Shown here one piece after another: positions 1 to 14,306 of a DNA stretch of 64,000 nucleotides. Within the stretch, counting starts at the first letter, position 1, and every line of letters begins with the position of its first letter. The stretch covers positions 23,806,001 to 23,870,000 of the forward strand of contig OU612068.1 of assembly GCA_914767715.1 (NCBI GenBank). The letters run 5' to 3'. Made by a program: the position numbers and the translations under genes. The DNA is from Membranipora membranacea. Its lineage: Eukaryota; Bryozoa; Gymnolaemata; Cheilostomatida; Membraniporidae. The notes below the pieces were generated by a model. That model worked only from the letters and a program-made list of their open reading frames with translations. It ran no database searches and had not been told where the DNA came from.

Positions 1-347
1 GACTTTATTTCATTGACGTTTTCATCTTTATTTAAATGATGAAGAGTTGTCTACTCTTTGAATGCATAGGTCAGGGAGGGACCAACTCAAATTTGTTCTA
101 TTTGAATAGTTCCATCAAAGACTATAGATATCTATAGTCTCTGGTTCCATGTTGACAGGTGAATTGCTAATCACTATTCACGATCAAGTACAATTAACAT
201 ATCATCAGCATCTTCCCTTATATGGAGAGTTATTTGGACATCATACCTTATCAGATTAGACTAATCAAGTCAGGTTTATTTTAGTACTGTCTGTAATGAA
301 CAACTACATAGACTGGTGTGTGTGGGATCATATATGAACTGTGTTAC

Positions 348-3300
348 CCTGAGTTGGTTAGCATCAGTGTGCTCTATAAATCTCTCTGTACCAGGCCACT
401 TGAACGCTTTCTTCAGTCCTTTCTTAGACTTACACAGTCCAAGACTCTCATTGATAGGTTCGATTGCCTCTGTGTATCTACAATACAGATTTGCTTCGGT
501 TTTTTCCAGCATCCTTACCGGATTTTTAATTTATGCGGAGATGTTTATGTTTATGTTTAAGGATGTCTTCTTCATCAAGAAGAGAGATGGGAGGGAGAAA
601 GTTAGACAGCCATAACCCTCCTTGTGACAAGAAATGTTGACTCTGGATCTAATTACATAACATTAAATAAGAGATCTTTCAGAGGTCATCACAAGTTTAA
701 CCAAAACAAAATTAAGACTTATCGAGCGCTTTGTCGAAGGGTCTTAAATGTGGTGCCGCAACAATTGTGTTACTCACCGATGCTGTTTGGCATAAGCTAT
801 AGCCAACTCATACAGTGATATAGCTTTCATAGTAGGTGATGGCTGATTCTCCATGATATGCCTCATCTCCTTCACACCCAGTATGATATCCTCGTATGGT
901 CCATGTGATATATATGCTACTCCTCGAGCATATCTCAATACAAGCACATCCTCCACTGACTGTCCCAGATCCTACAGCATAAAAACAGTCCCTAGGTGAG
1001 AATGTGACAATCAGGTTTAACAAAAAGGTATTGGAAGGATAGCGTGCAAGTCCTCTGCAACCAAATTCATGGGTATAATTCCCATTGACAAATATGTACT
1101 TGATGGAAAGTTACAGTCTCATTCTCTTGTATTCAAATTATAAAGCTAAAAGATGGCTCCTATTGTTCAAGAGTGAGCTCAGAGTACATGCATCAAACAT
1201 AAAGCTTGTTAAACTAGAATCGTCAGAATTCAAAATATGTCTGTCATATCTCTGATGGGCGGACATAAACAAAATTGCCATGATTGCAGTTCTAAAGGAT
1301 TTGAGCTATAGTCACATAATACATATGATGATGCTATCTTGTATTGTAGGTGTTCGAGTAACTATCTTCATCACTATCCAACCCAATACGACAAAATCTA
1401 ATGAGCAATCTTGCGCCTACTCTCCCAAAAGAGATGAAACAGCTGAGAAGGCGATATAAGTGAACTCTTACCACAGCTGTGAACTGCTGTATCAGAGTGA
1501 AGCATTTCTCATACAGGTTGATGGCAAACTTGAACTTTCCGTCGAGTAACGCCATACTGCCATCTCTGAGCGATATCTTCAGATCATCGATAGCCCGAGT
1601 TCTCCGAATCTCTTGGTTCTGGATCTCCTGGAGTTTCTTCATCTCTTGTGCAAGCAAGGCCTCTTGGGCCTCCTTTTCTGATGGTGGGCTATTCTTATTC
1701 TTGCTTGGTTTAGAATTCTGAGGAACACAGACAAAAATTAATGGAGCAGGAACATAATAATATTCGGTCACTGAATTAGATTCTTCTCTTAGAATGGAAA
1801 TAGTATCATAGCGTTATACGGTTAGGACACTAAACACAGGGACTCATCTGACTGTTATCTGATTGGCTGTCCCTAGTAGCATGAATAATTAGCTTGAGAA
1901 ATTGTCTTGTTTACAAAATTGCAAACAGTAATTATACCCCATACAGTGTCGATGATTAGGGCATTTCTAGATTGCTACTAGGGACTGGCTATTTTTGCAA
2001 GCCCTTTGTTTTGCAAAAGAAAGCTAATGATGCTATTCCAGATATGGAATTCAATGTATTCGGTCCTTAAAAGCATTCAGCTATGGATGTTCTGCAGGTC
2101 TGTACAATTACTTCAGTAGGGTATTTCAATTATTCAATCTGATATTTTTCTATCTATCTACATTTTCTATCTCTGTCTCCTTTTTACCAATGATCAGCAG
2201 TCATCTATGTGGAAATCTAGTGTGCAATGTATATCGTTTCTAATAGATGCCGCAAATATATTGACTATGAATATGTCGTGGCATACAGAAACGCAAGACT
2301 GGACTGAGTTACTTACGGTGGTGCTGGTGGTGGTTTTAGTACTGCTTGGTTCATTAGATGTGACAGTCGCCTTCTTCAAGTCATTGCCAAAAGCTCCCTC
2401 CACTTTCACAGCCTTTTTATGAGTAGCAGCAGTTTTAATATTACTACTATTAGATGATGTAGATGATTTTTTTAATTTCTCAGAGTCTTTACTACCGTTT
2501 ATACTGTTTTTAGCTTTAGAAGATTTAGACATGTCATGCTTGTCCTTGTTTGATGATGAAATTTCTGCTGGCTGCAACAAAATAAACATACTCACAATAC
2601 ATGACAATATTCTGAATACCAAGATCATTGTGCGCAGATTTGGGGGTTCCAAATTGTCCAGCGCCATCATCACACAAAAAAATCTATCTATTTTCTGCAG
2701 GTACAAAGTAGCAACTGACACTCTACCATATTACCAATTGCTGGAGTATATGTTAGTTCTGCAAGCCACATTAGCATACTAAATTACCATCAATGCTTGG
2801 TTACAGTATATGGGAACATCCTAATATAGACCAATATGTAGATATTTACGCAAAATAATTCGGACCCATTTATACATTGTAAAATATGATCAACATGCTG
2901 ATGGGTCTATTTTCAGAACCAGAATGACGTCCACATAAGTTAATATTATATTTCTTCTAGCAATACAACTGGAAGGCAAGACCATCAGTGTTAACTGTCT
3001 CAATGATCAGAACATTGGCTCCAGATAAATAAATACAAGACTGACAGCAGAGTACACAGTAAGCTGTGCCGTTAGATTTGATATCACTCCATAATGTGAT
3101 TTGTATTTTACCGGTTCTGGTCTGAGTTTGAGCTTCCGATTTTCCAAACTCCGAATGCCATCAGCAAAAATAGCATCGGGTATTCTCTGTTCGTGGCTTT
3201 GGTTCTTCAGCGTACGTATGGCAGTCTCCAAAATGTTTAGAGCCTCCTGCAATGTTAGGAAATGTTTTTTGTGGATTTGATGGTGCAAACAACTATAGTG

Positions 3301-6300
3301 TACATAAATATGTGCTTAAGTAATTTTATCATCACTAACCTTATAAGGATAAAATCAAGATTTGAAGGTAGATAGCGGCTAATAAAGCTGTGCTAAACTA
3401 TGAACCTGTCATTTGCACATGGGAAAACAATGTTATCAAGAAGAAAAAATATATTGACATGTTACCTCAGTATCTGCTGGCAGATAATGCATGTATGACA
3501 TTCTCCAGATGCATATAGCAATGAGAGGCGATAATGGGCATTATAGCAGGATAATCAAATACTACATATAGTCATACGCAACATGATTATTGGCCTAAAT
3601 CTGGTATCATGACAATATTATAAAACCAACTCAAAATAACAAGCCATTGCCTGTATGCAGTCTTTACATTCTGCGCATGCTCAGCTCTGGGCATGAGCTG
3701 ATCTCTGCAAAATTGAGTCTCGGAATTCCGAAGCCATCTGATTGGCTACCTGCTCTGGTGACATACTCCCCAAAGCGTGCGGATTTGTTATTAATAGTTA
3801 TCCTCTCTTGTCATTATTAGCTGATTTTGATTGACAGTTTATGCAGGGGACATCCCATTTCCCCAGACCAAAATTGCAATCAGAACCCAGACTAAACTCA
3901 TTGTTCTTGCACATGCGCAAATTAAAGTCACGCATGATGCATACTTAGCCTTACGACAACCTCTTTATGGTAATGATAGCCTAGTTTATCAGTGATCTAC
4001 ATGCTCAGTCAGATCACGAGAGTCAGTACGCAGTCTTTAAACAAAGTCGAACATATAAATCCCTATTCAGGTAACAGGATCTCACCTCAGTTCTGTTCAA
4101 AAGGTCCAGTGATACAGCGTATCTGTCGTATCCTTTGACATAGAGAGGGTCAATCTTAATACAGCGGAACGCATCACACATAGCAAAGTATGTATACTTC
4201 CGCATTTGGTCAGGATTCTTATCACTGCAAAAAATTGATACAAAATGTCTACTGTATGGGGAGTAACGAAATTAACATCTGTATGCAATCTTATTTAATA
4301 CTCTGTGCTCGCAGTAGATATACTTCTACGTGGCAAAATTTTGATTTTTTCTTACCTCAATGAATAACAAGACATATTTTACAATAATTGTGTCACATTG
4401 CATCAATTGAAGCTTTTAACCTAGTACAAACCTATCATTTTGCAAGATCTCAAATATTTCTTTTTTTTTGGGCTTGGCAAGATTTTTGAAAAAAAATTCT
4501 TAGCACATGGTCTCAATCAGTGACAATTATGAAGTCATTTTCATTCACACATGTTGGGCAACAACTAATCAGTTACACTTTTAGTGAGGTGTATAACCAC
4601 AAACATCCACGTAACTTAGTGATTATTGCCAATTTACACCATCGCAAAAGGTTGATGGAAAAAAATGGGTTTGTGCAAAAAATCAATAACGATGACTCAA
4701 GTTGTTAACTTACATTTCTCTCAGCTTGAGATAGGCCATAGCTCTGTTAGCATATACTACATGGTGATACGGACTGTAAAAACAAGAAAAATAACAATAC
4801 AATGATTGCTAGCATGTCATGAACGTTTATCTGTCAGATTTTTATGATGAGGTCAATCACAGCAAGTAAAACCGTGAATTTAGAAGTCATCCAGTAAAGC
4901 AAAAGTCCACTTTGAACACATTTATAAATATTGTATAAACTGTAAATTTTGGACTGACTAGCTATATTTCTCGCGTCCTCAAGTGGTTTTTGTTCCATTT
5001 TACTTGATACCTAGCTGACCTTACACTCAGATGTGAATTTAGTCTATAATTATGATGTTGGATTGATTTCACGTTGCTCTTCTTTGCAAAATTCATTATC
5101 ACAACACTTAGCATATGGGGTTACCTTCAACATGAGCAAGTTTAAGGATGCTAATACCTATAGGTACCTACCTAACCATAAGAGCCTCATTGTATTTCTC
5201 GATAGCAGCGAAATACTTCTGAACTTTGAACTCCTGATTCCCTTCATCCTTCAATCCCTCAACATCCTAGAAGCATACAATAATGAACATGGTCACAGAT
5301 GAGGTGATAATGTTCGTCCAGAGGCTACTTGCCAATAAGTGATCAAAAAATTGCGTTTAATAATATCTTTTTGGGGACTACTATGAACTTTGTGATTTTA
5401 AACCAGAATTGCCAAAGATGTTTGTATTGATGGTTTGGGAATAAATAGCAATAGTGTGAATTGCAGAGAGCTTATATGTCTAAATAGAATAGACAGTTTT
5501 CTGAGCTCTGGTTTAGGCCTCAATTCAGAGTTGTCCTCTCTCCAGTTTGGTACTTTCAACCCACGCCGCATAGGAAAAACGTGCTGAAAAGAGGGTTATC
5601 TTGAAGACCGCTTATAATAGGATAAAAACTATTTTTGATTCATAATCTGCAACATTGAAAACTCATATGGACATATAGTTTGGGAAATAATTTTAGTATT
5701 TGGATAGTCAATAATAGCATTTTTTGCCTGTTTTGCGGACAACTTGGCAGAATTTTTCACGAGTTTCGTCACTAAAATTAAGACTTATCAACATTCAAGC
5801 CTCCAATGATTTGGAAACCCTGGCTGACAGGGTTTTCAATGGTTCAGACTCTGAATCAAAAATCATTTTTATCCTAACATAAGCGGTTTTCAAGATAACC
5901 CTCTTACAGCAGGTTTTTCCTATGCGGCGTGGGTTAAAAGTACCAAACTGGAGAGAGGAAAACTCCGAATTGAGGCATAAATAAGAGCTCAGAAAACTGT
6001 CTATTTGATCCAAAGAGTGACAGCATGATTGATGTAACCTTCATCCATGCATTTAAAACTATAAACATGATGACACCATACCCTGACAGTGACATTCCAC
6101 TATGCATTTAAGACTATAAACAAATTGATATGAATTTATTATATAATATATATCAGTGTACAAAAACGATGACATCATACCCTGGCTACATTCATCCTCA
6201 GCATCTCCTGCATCATTGAATGCTCCTTGTACTCGTTATCAGCCAAGTAAAAGAAAACTACAACCAAAATAACATCAATTATATGACATCAGGAAGATAT

Positions 6301-9300
6301 TAGAAGATATTAGAATGGTGGCTGAGATGAGAATACAGGGAATGAAAAAGAGAGGGAGGCCAAAGAAAAGGTGGATGGATACAGTGAAGGATGACATGCT
6401 GAGATGGGGTCTCTCAGATGAAGATGTTGATGAAAGAATCAGATGGCATTCTCTGATAGAACGTAGTGCCTTGCAGGACCGCCACCAATCCCGGAACATA
6501 GCGGACTAGGTGAGAAAGGTGAGAAATATGACATCACCTCTCTTGTGGTGTCCTTACATTGATTTCACATCAAGTTGTCCACAGTGAGGTTAAAATAAGC
6601 ATGTAAATACTGACACCACTTTCTGGGATGTAAGTGATTGAGTACGAAATCACAGTTAATCTTGTGCTATGACAGATTAACTCTTACATACTGATTGAAA
6701 GTACTATGAGAAATCAATTTTACCAAAGTAAAATACCAAATAAATGGTAGACAAGACAATAAGACCACCCCCTCCCTCTAGCTCCTCCCTCTCATGACAT
6801 AGTTACATTGGTACTCACACTGATGACAGACGAAGACTGCTATGTTCCATATCAACTACAAAATAAAAAGGAATAAAAAGGATCATTGAGGTAAGTGGAA
6901 AAAACAGCATACAGACTTTAGACCTGGAACTGGCTACATAATCTGGTCTCGACAATCGTATTCATAGCCAGCTCCAACCGACTGAAACTTTAGGAAAAGT
7001 CAACCAAATGACAATCCAAGCGATGGACTCAATTATCAATTAGGATCAAATCTAAGTGACAGGTCTACACTTGAGGATATCGGTGTGTACCTTTTCTGGG
7101 TGGTTAGCATATATAAGAGTAACAGAGGGTAATAGATGCATGGCGTTTAGATCTCTCCTCAGTGGCTCCAGACTGTACTTCTTCTCCATTCTGTGAGAGG
7201 CTTCTGTATCTCTGTATCTGTACCACTCCCCGATATGTACACATATCTTTACCAAGTTCACAGATTCGGACTAATGGTAACAAAATTAAGTGTAATTAAT
7301 GTTATTTGCAGGAGACGAGTAAAATTATGTAAGATAACAATAAAAAGGCGCGTCCAATTTATAACCATATCAATGTTGTAGAATGAAACATGGATCAGGG
7401 TTGTGGGCTGATTCTGTGAACAGTACGGCAGTGCACCTTTGGGTTCTTGGTGGATGGTGAGGAACAGCTGTCACTATAGTGAGTCGAGACTTGCTCTGCA
7501 TGTCACAAAAACTCCGCACCTCAGCATATTCAGCAATATATCACACAACCATACTAGGGACACGGATGGTATCGCACCACAAGAGTAATAAATGACAGAT
7601 AAACCATGAGGCTGCCGCCATACATACCCTGAGAAGACATTGTACAAACGTATCTACAATCTCCACAGTGGCCAGCATAGTCTCAGACAGTTCCCCCTTC
7701 ACTATGTCTGGCCTCTCCCTGTGAAAGAAAAGCAAATTTAGTGCAACAGGGTAAGGAAAGGACAAGAATGCATACAGAAAACTCAGCCCCACGTGCTACT
7801 GGCACTAAGTCCATTCTTTTAACAAATATGGCAATCAAGCACCAACATTCATTAAAAAGAGAATGGTCTATGCTAGGATGACTTATGCCAGTGTGAAGAT
7901 TGAGGAAATGATGTAGATATGCTCCAAAAAAAATGGATGTGGAAAGAAAAAATTTTTGGCTTCAAAAAAGGTAGAACACGCCTCATGGTGTTTGAGCGAG
8001 CCAAATCATAGGATATCACAGATTCTCACCAGGTTTTTGGCAGTAGCTCTCTTTTCACAGCCCAGTTGAGTATGTCATCATTCTGCTGTTTTGTAGCGAA
8101 TATCATTGGCGAGATGACTCCGATTCTCAGTGTGTCCTGTGTGTTACGGATCATTGTATGGTAACGTGCAAATCTCAACTCATAGTTGTGAACATCATAC
8201 ACTATAATAAAGACCGTATGAATGAATACAAACTCTGACCAATGATGTTCCTTCTTAGACTAGTTTTGACATTAATACTGAGAAAAAAACTGGCAAAAAT
8301 TTCCCCTGTTACTCAAAAGTCAATAATATGACTGAGAAAAAAAACTTGAGGCATAACCCAATTAAATAAAAGGCTAAAGCATCCGATGGTCGTTCCTACA
8401 AACATCATATGTAAGCAGAGAGCATAATCCATAACCCATAAAAGTATGATAGCATCAAAAGGGAGAATTTAGGATCCATGCAGTCTAAGCTTTCAAATAA
8501 GGTCTTAGACTGTTTATAACTTGTCAGACACCTCAAACATAATCCTAACCTTATAAAGTAAAAATATTTGTCTTAATCTCACCATAGTAATGTTCACTCG
8601 GGGGCACCTGTTTCAGAAGTGCAGCAAGCTTAGGAGTCATCGGTGGCTGATCGTCATCATCTTCATCATCATCAAGATATGAATTACCCACATCAACAAA
8701 CTTACCATCAACATACCGAGCAACAGTGTTACTGAAATGTAACCTGTTAGTGAGATGGTGAACACTCGGTGGTAGTGGTAGTCCAGCCCCTGGCAGCCCT
8801 AGCACTCTGTTAAAGAAATATATATGCTCACAATGACAGTACAATTCATTTTCATAGCAGTCAACGTAAGGAATGTTCTAGTACTTGGACAAGTCAATTC
8901 TATCGATTGACTTGGTAACCTCACATGAGCCATGAAATTGCGCAATAATCTTGACCGCCTGAACAGATTTGTTGAAATATGCAAAGTTTATCCCATTTGT
9001 TTAAAAAAAGGGATGGCTGCGTACACTCTCAATATTTTTTTTAAGGGTAGTTTTTACATGGCTTTTATTAACGGGTGTCAGCCTTGTTAAGCATTAACTT
9101 AGGTGCTGAAGTAGTTCAGGCGGCGGGTAGTCTGCGGTACCACACGTCGGGTACTCGAGCTATAATCGAAGCTACATCATTACTTACTCATGAAGGTGCT
9201 CCACAGGGATTCTATCCATTCTAAAGCTTTCTACAGTATGCATCTCCAACGCTTCATCAATGCTATCTCGGACCCTTTTTCCTGGCCCCTTTGGCTTCTT

Positions 9301-9333
9301 CCTCGCCTTAGAAGTAGTGTATGATTTATTCAT
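348..9333 (-). CDS. TTC3: TTC3-like TPR protein, 5' part (runs off left edge)
   Basis: Coding exons in transcript order: 9333-9188, 8806-8583, 8201-8030, 7718-7628, 7270-7091, 6855-6819, 6257-6181, 5266-5172, 4773-4714, 4224-4086, 3246-3112, 2571-2317, 1717-1472, 971-778, 477-348; every junction is GT-AG and phases join to about 727 codons. Start ATG at 9333 opens with MNKSYTTSKARKK. About residues 309-450 hold TPR repeats (GNQEF, YANRAMAYLKL, YVKGYDRYAVSLDLLNRTE), then a Ser/Lys/Thr-rich linker (452-537), then a second helical region with LRDGSMALLDGKF and WPGTERFIEH, which resemble the corresponding stretch of vertebrate TTC3 (LIQDGYMALLEQ, WPTSNVIIEE) in the same order. Vertebrate TTC3 is an E3 ubiquitin ligase whose RING lies at the C-terminus; that part would be left of base 1, so ligase activity is inferred, not seen. 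Alternative: another TPR co-chaperone family. Confidence 0.75.
5490..6003. mobile_element. Foldback MITE, copy 1 (long TIRs, TA ends)
   Basis: A 514-bp non-coding unit in a TTC3-like intron. The left arm (TAGACAGTTTTCTGAGCTC...) returns inverted at the right end (...GAGCTCAGAAAACTGTCTA), and the arms stay similar for well over 150 bp through the segment holding GAGGGTTATCTTGA. The TA at both ends may be the target duplication. A second copy lies at 22351-22865. No protein coding capacity. Confidence 0.8.
6290..6512 (+). mobile_element. LINE 3' tail, RTE-like (fragment)
   Basis: A short open stretch (6315-6509) encodes KKRGRPKKRWMDTVKDDM, then a WGLSDEDV segment and a basic R/W-rich end. This RPKKRW..D.V..DM signature is the usual C-terminal tail of RTE/BovB-like and some other non-LTR reverse transcriptase ORFs. 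No RT motifs remain upstream, so it is a 5'-truncated dead copy inside an intron of the opposite-strand TTC3-like gene. The exact LINE clade is uncertain. Confidence 0.7.
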
Positions 9334-10426
9334 CTTTCAACTCTGTCATTGGCAGGGTTATATCATCTAGATAATAGAACGAAAAATATCGATTGTAAAA
9401 TGGTGGTTTGCCAGTCAACAAGGTCTTGTGAAGTTGGTGGGTTCATTATTATTATTGCCCATTCATTAATTTATTACTAAGGATTATCCTTTGCATTGAA
9501 CTGATGCATTAACCCAGCTGCACCTGGTTAATGCAACAATGAGAGGGAGTTCATTGATTGCAATAAATAAACATTCTCTTTGACCAACTCCAGTCAGTAG
9601 GTAAGGTGAATGATGAACCTTTGGTAGTTTATTGTAACTATTTAATGTTATCACTATGAATTGCATGACATTCCAATAAACTGGGTGGGCCTACTCTCCT
9701 GTAATGTATGTATTACATTACTATTTGAAATTGTTAAACCATAGATAGATAGTGACTTGCTTACTCGGCTCACAGGTTTACTGCAATGTTTGGCTGCCCC
9801 CTGCCTAAATCAAAGTACAAAGCAGACCTATGTTGTCAAGTAAACACACACATAATGAGTGAGTGACACTGACTGTCAGTGTGAGTGTGACTCACTCACT
9901 GTAGTGAAGTGAGTCAGAGTGTGAGGTGACAGACAGAGGAGAGACAAAGAAATCGAAATTTGATTACTAACAAGATTGCTTTTCCTTAAATATCTCAACA
10001 GCCACATATGTGTAGCCAACAACTACTGCATCTCCTGTGATGGGGGTTTGTGGATTGTAATTGGGGGGTCACAGTCTGATAACTTCTGGAAATTGGAAAA
10101 AACTACATATGGGTTTTCCAATTTTCACACATTTTTTGTTTAGAATTCAAAGGATGTAGAGGGCGCTTTGTTCACAGCCAATCATACAATCTTCTTTTAA
10201 GAATGATATAAGGTCGTTGACTGGTCAATACTTGACCAATGATATGAAGGGCTTTATTCAGTCATCAGTACCTTGCTTTGATTGGTTTAAGAACCTAGCA
10301 ACTGTTGCTATAGTACCTCAACAACAGCGTGTGATTATTGTGAGGAAAATTGCACAAAGTCAAGCCACACAAAATATCCCCAGCTTATTCCTCTGATTTT
10401 TAATCTTCTTGAAAAACCTTGCAATT
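9334..10426. promoter_or_regulatory. Divergent upstream region TTC3-like / RSPH1
   Basis: 1.09 kb between the start codons of two head-to-head genes, so both promoters must lie here or in unseen 5' exons. It contains a low-complexity TGAGTG/TGACTC-rich stretch around 9855-9930, ATTGG (inverted CCAAT) near 10280, and an X-box-like site at 10314. I see no ORF with coding character. Confidence 0.5.
10314..10327 (+). promoter_or_regulatory. Candidate RFX X-box upstream of RSPH1
   Basis: GTTGCTATAGTACC matches the X-box form RYYNYY-(1-3 nt)-RRNRAC except for one base in the right half, about 100 bp upstream of the RSPH1 ATG. RFX factors are known to drive motile-cilium genes through such sites, which fits the neighbour. 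A one-mismatch match can occur by chance. Confidence 0.35.
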
Positions 10427-13400
10427 ATGTCTGACCTTGGATCTGATTATGAGGAAGAGGAGCAAGGGCCATACTTAGGCGTAAGTATTTCATTATATCT
10501 AGTTAATCAGTTAGTCCAATCATTTCAAGCAACACACTCACAGCCTTTTTGATTGATTTTATGTGTGTCAAGTATCAACTGTTTCATTTGGTTGATAGTT
10601 TCACTTTAAATTCTCAAATTGAAGTGAATACGGTGACCATTACTCCTTGCAGTGACTATGTATCAGTAATAATTGGTGGCCTTCTTAGACTTTGATGTTG
10701 GGTGAGGCATATTCTCATTGAACCTGCTGATGTTATTGACTCAGGCAAGTTGTCACTCGACATTGCAATAGAAACACTGAACTATTTTTAGTCAGGATTT
10801 GTATTTACCAGCCCAATCTCAAAAAGATCGCTATCCGCATTCTTTCGCATATCTCTCAGAACAACATGGGTACCCTTATGCTGGGCGTTTGGATTTGAGT
10901 TTGCTGACGCTACCCATATTTCAATAAATTAAATATCACAGAAAATTTCTCGTCTTGAAATAGCAAGTGGCACTAGCATATACATGTTTCATCTCAACAT
11001 TCCAGAAACTGTATAAAGAGATTCTGTAACAAAAGCAAATATTCGATTCATTTTTTATTGACAGGAATATGAGGGCGAGCGTAATGAGAAAGAAGAGAGA
11101 CATGGTCAGGGAAAGGCAACTCTACCTAACGGTGACACATATGAGGGGCAGTATGACTCAGGAAAACGTCATGGACAAGGAACTTACAGGTATTGAATGA
11201 ATTCCTTTCTAGAGCGTATTTCCTCATTAGTTAAAGACAACCTCTATAGGTAATATGATGTGTCTCACAGCTGCATGACTGACTTGTTTAAAAAATATCA
11301 ACATTATTAAAACTTTAAATTTTCTAGGAAATAGATTGGCATGCATAATAGCTTATATGCATGTGTTTTTTTTATTATTAGGTTCAAACAGGGAGCTGGA
11401 GCGAGATATATTGGTGAATACTCAAAGAATAAAAAGCACGGCCAGGGAACCTTTATTTACCCAGATGGCTCTAAATACGAGGGTAAGTGTGCCAGCTTGA
11501 TATTGGTATAAATAATCAAGTTCATAATTAATGTCAAGAGTTTGTTTTAGAAATAAGGTGCTGTCAGAACTTAGAATCTTTGTTGGAGCATGCTTTTCAT
11601 GACTGATTTTTGGTTATGCTTGAACATAATAACATTTAACTTGTCTTATGAAATTGGCACTCATCTTCAAACTAAAAGGATTCATCAGTCATCAATGTAG
11701 GGGTAACAAAAACAAGTCCCAATAATACCTCATATATACCTCTCTCAGGGAGTTGGGTTGATGACCAACGATGTGGACTAGGAAAATACTCTTACATCAA
11801 TGGAGATTACTATGAGGGTGAATGGCAGAACCATGTTAGACATGGCCAGGGCACATACTACTGGGCTGAGACTGGCTCTAAGTATGTCGGTACATGGAAG
11901 GAGGGTAGAATGGAGGGAGCTGGTGAACTCATCCATGCTAACCACAAATATGTAGGAAGCTTCAAAGAGAATAGGGTGAGTATAAAGATATTAGCTTTCT
12001 AAGTTGTTCCCTCATTTTTATAGAACAGATAACTACTCAAAGTATGTTTATATAGCAAAGCAAAACTATGTTGAAGTTGCATTGAGATATTATTTCTTTC
12101 TTGAACTAGCTAACTAGGTTTAAAGAAAAACTGTGTTGAAGTTGCATTGAGATATAATTTCCGATTTGTTAGAAGTTTATGTAAATCATTTTGATATAAT
12201 TATTACAGCCTGACAACAAAGGAAAATACGTATTTGACATCGGATGTCAGCAACATGGTAACTACGTTGGCGTGGAACAGCCGGATGAGAAGAATGAGGA
12301 GGAGGAGGCAGCTCCCACTCTTGTACCAAAATGGAAAGCTGGAGAGATTACAGAAATCAAACTCGAGCCAGACGAGGAGGATCTTATCGGTGACGGAGCA
12401 GGTGATGCACCTGTTGCCGAAGATAGCGCTGCCGCTGAGGAAGAAACTGGAGGTGGGTTACAGAGCTAGAAATGATACTAAATAAGCTGCCAATAAGCAT
12501 GTCCAAAATTATTGAAAATTATATCTTTGTTACTACCTTCTACTTCACTTTCACTTTAATAAAAGATGTTAGAAAGGGGGAGCTATGCCAAAATGAGTGA
12601 TATTTAAACCCTGCACCTTCTTCTATTCAATTGCGCAATCACCATGTAATTCTAAGAAACACATTTAATTTTGAGCATCGGTCAGATATGACAGATCAGA
12701 ATATACAAAGTGCTAGTCGGTGCCACGAGACAACAGTGGAATGCACGCAACTCATAGCCTGTTTTTACTAGGATTGTTGAGTAGTGAGGGGGGAAGCTCA
12801 TCCCACCCAATAATGTTTGTAACAACAGACAAACATTCATCATTTTAAGACTTAAATCAAATTTGTAGTAATACAGGTGACAACCTGTGACATTGATGAG
12901 CCCATTAGTTGGGGTTAGAAGTATAAGATCAAAAATTAAGCGTGCTTGTCTGTGTCTGCTAGACTTATCTGATTGCCAACACTTTTATTGGATATATTCA
13001 ACTATTCAATTTCAATGCCCTCAATTCGGAAACGGGTAAATCTTTCCTAAAAATGAACGATCACTTAAACTTTTACTGATGATTATTTTTGGCCAGATAA
13101 TGAGGTAACTGCCTCATAACAATAACTGTAGACTCGGTAGTCTCTAAAATATTATTAAAAGGTAAGGATGAGTATGGTGGTCAAAGTTTCTATTTCTCTA
13201 TGTACCACCAGATTATAAAACTATTGATCTCTTCCCTGCTTGCAATCTTGTCTAGGGATATCCGTGCACGATTGTTTAGTCGCTAGTCCGAATTCTGAGC
13301 AGGCCAATTAGATGGCCGAGACTGTCTGATTGGTCCGTTAAGTTCTCAATGTGATTATTGGTGAGCACAGCACTTTCCAATCTTTGCTCTCATTCAATCA

Positions 13401-14128
13401 GTCAGACATATTTTTGGCCTGTTTTGTGCTAGATATTGTGCCATCGATTCTCATTGTTTACCAGTTTATATCTATCAGTTGATGTGCTTCATCACGTATC
13501 TCTGTTCAACTGTCTTGTGGTTGATAATGTCGTCAAGCCATAAATGATTGTTACGATAGCAATGAACATAAAACAAAAACGATTAAGCCAGAGCATTTTT
13601 GTGTCCGTTTCAGGTATTTTTTTTCTGCATGGAACCTTTAATGGTGTTTCAGAAATGCATGAGGTTGAAGCTATCCCAAGTTAAAAACTGAAAGGTTGAA
13701 TATAAAACTGTGGATGTTTGCATGCCTCGGCAGAATGGATGTTTGACCCTCTACCCAGCATCGTTGTTTTCAATTAATCACCCTTGGTGTTGATTCATCT
13801 CAGAAAAAAATATCAATTTTTTAAGACAGTCTTTCCCTTTGTCAACATGCTCCATTTATTTACAGAAGGCGCAGCTCCTGGCCAGGAAGAGAGTAAAGAG
13901 TCAATACCACCGCAAGAGCCAGCTGAGGGCGAGGCAGCCCCAGCAGCAGCAGAAGGAGCTGAGGAAGGAGGAGGTCCAGCTGCTGCTGAGGAACCCACAG
14001 CAGATGAGCCTGATGGCTCAGCTCCTGAGGCTACTACTGATGAACCAGCAGCTGACGCTGCTGAAGCAGCAGCAGAACCGGTGGCAGAAGAAGAGGATCC
14101 GCCGGCAGCAGCAGCTGAGGACGCATAG
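10427..14128 (+). CDS. RSPH1: Radial spoke head 1 homolog (MORN repeats)
   Basis: Six exons: 10427-10480, 11065-11189, 11382-11482, 11749-11975, 12209-12452, 13866-14128; 337 residues, all GT-AG, phases consistent. The N-terminus [12 protein letters not shown] matches the start of vertebrate RSPH1. Six MORN repeats follow (for example [52 protein letters not shown]), then the conserved block [16 protein letters not shown] and [19 protein letters not shown]1 is a structural protein of the radial spoke head in 9+2 axonemes and is needed for normal ciliary beat. The last exon is a low-complexity Ala/Glu/Pro tail ending AAAAEDA; vertebrate proteins have an acidic tail of different composition. 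The second MORN unit has two extra residues (FKQGAGARY) compared with the human pattern. The start has no competing upstream ATG in frame. Confidence 0.95.
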
Positions 14129-14306
14129 TGTTGAAACATTTACTAGCTCACATTATCGTTACCTTCCTGGCTATAAATTAAATTGCGAAGTTATTATTCG
14201 TGTATCATCATTATGTACATTATGCAGTTTTTTCATGAAGAGCAGTTGCCAACTATGATGATTCAATCAATGATTTATTTATCATGGTATACAAAATTTA
14301 ACCTGT

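Noticed and set aside
13813-14258. Gln/Arg- and Ser-rich ORFs in other frames over the last RSPH1 exon
   Set aside because: Shadows of a low-complexity Ala/Glu/Pro exon whose frame is fixed by the splice phase of the preceding exon.
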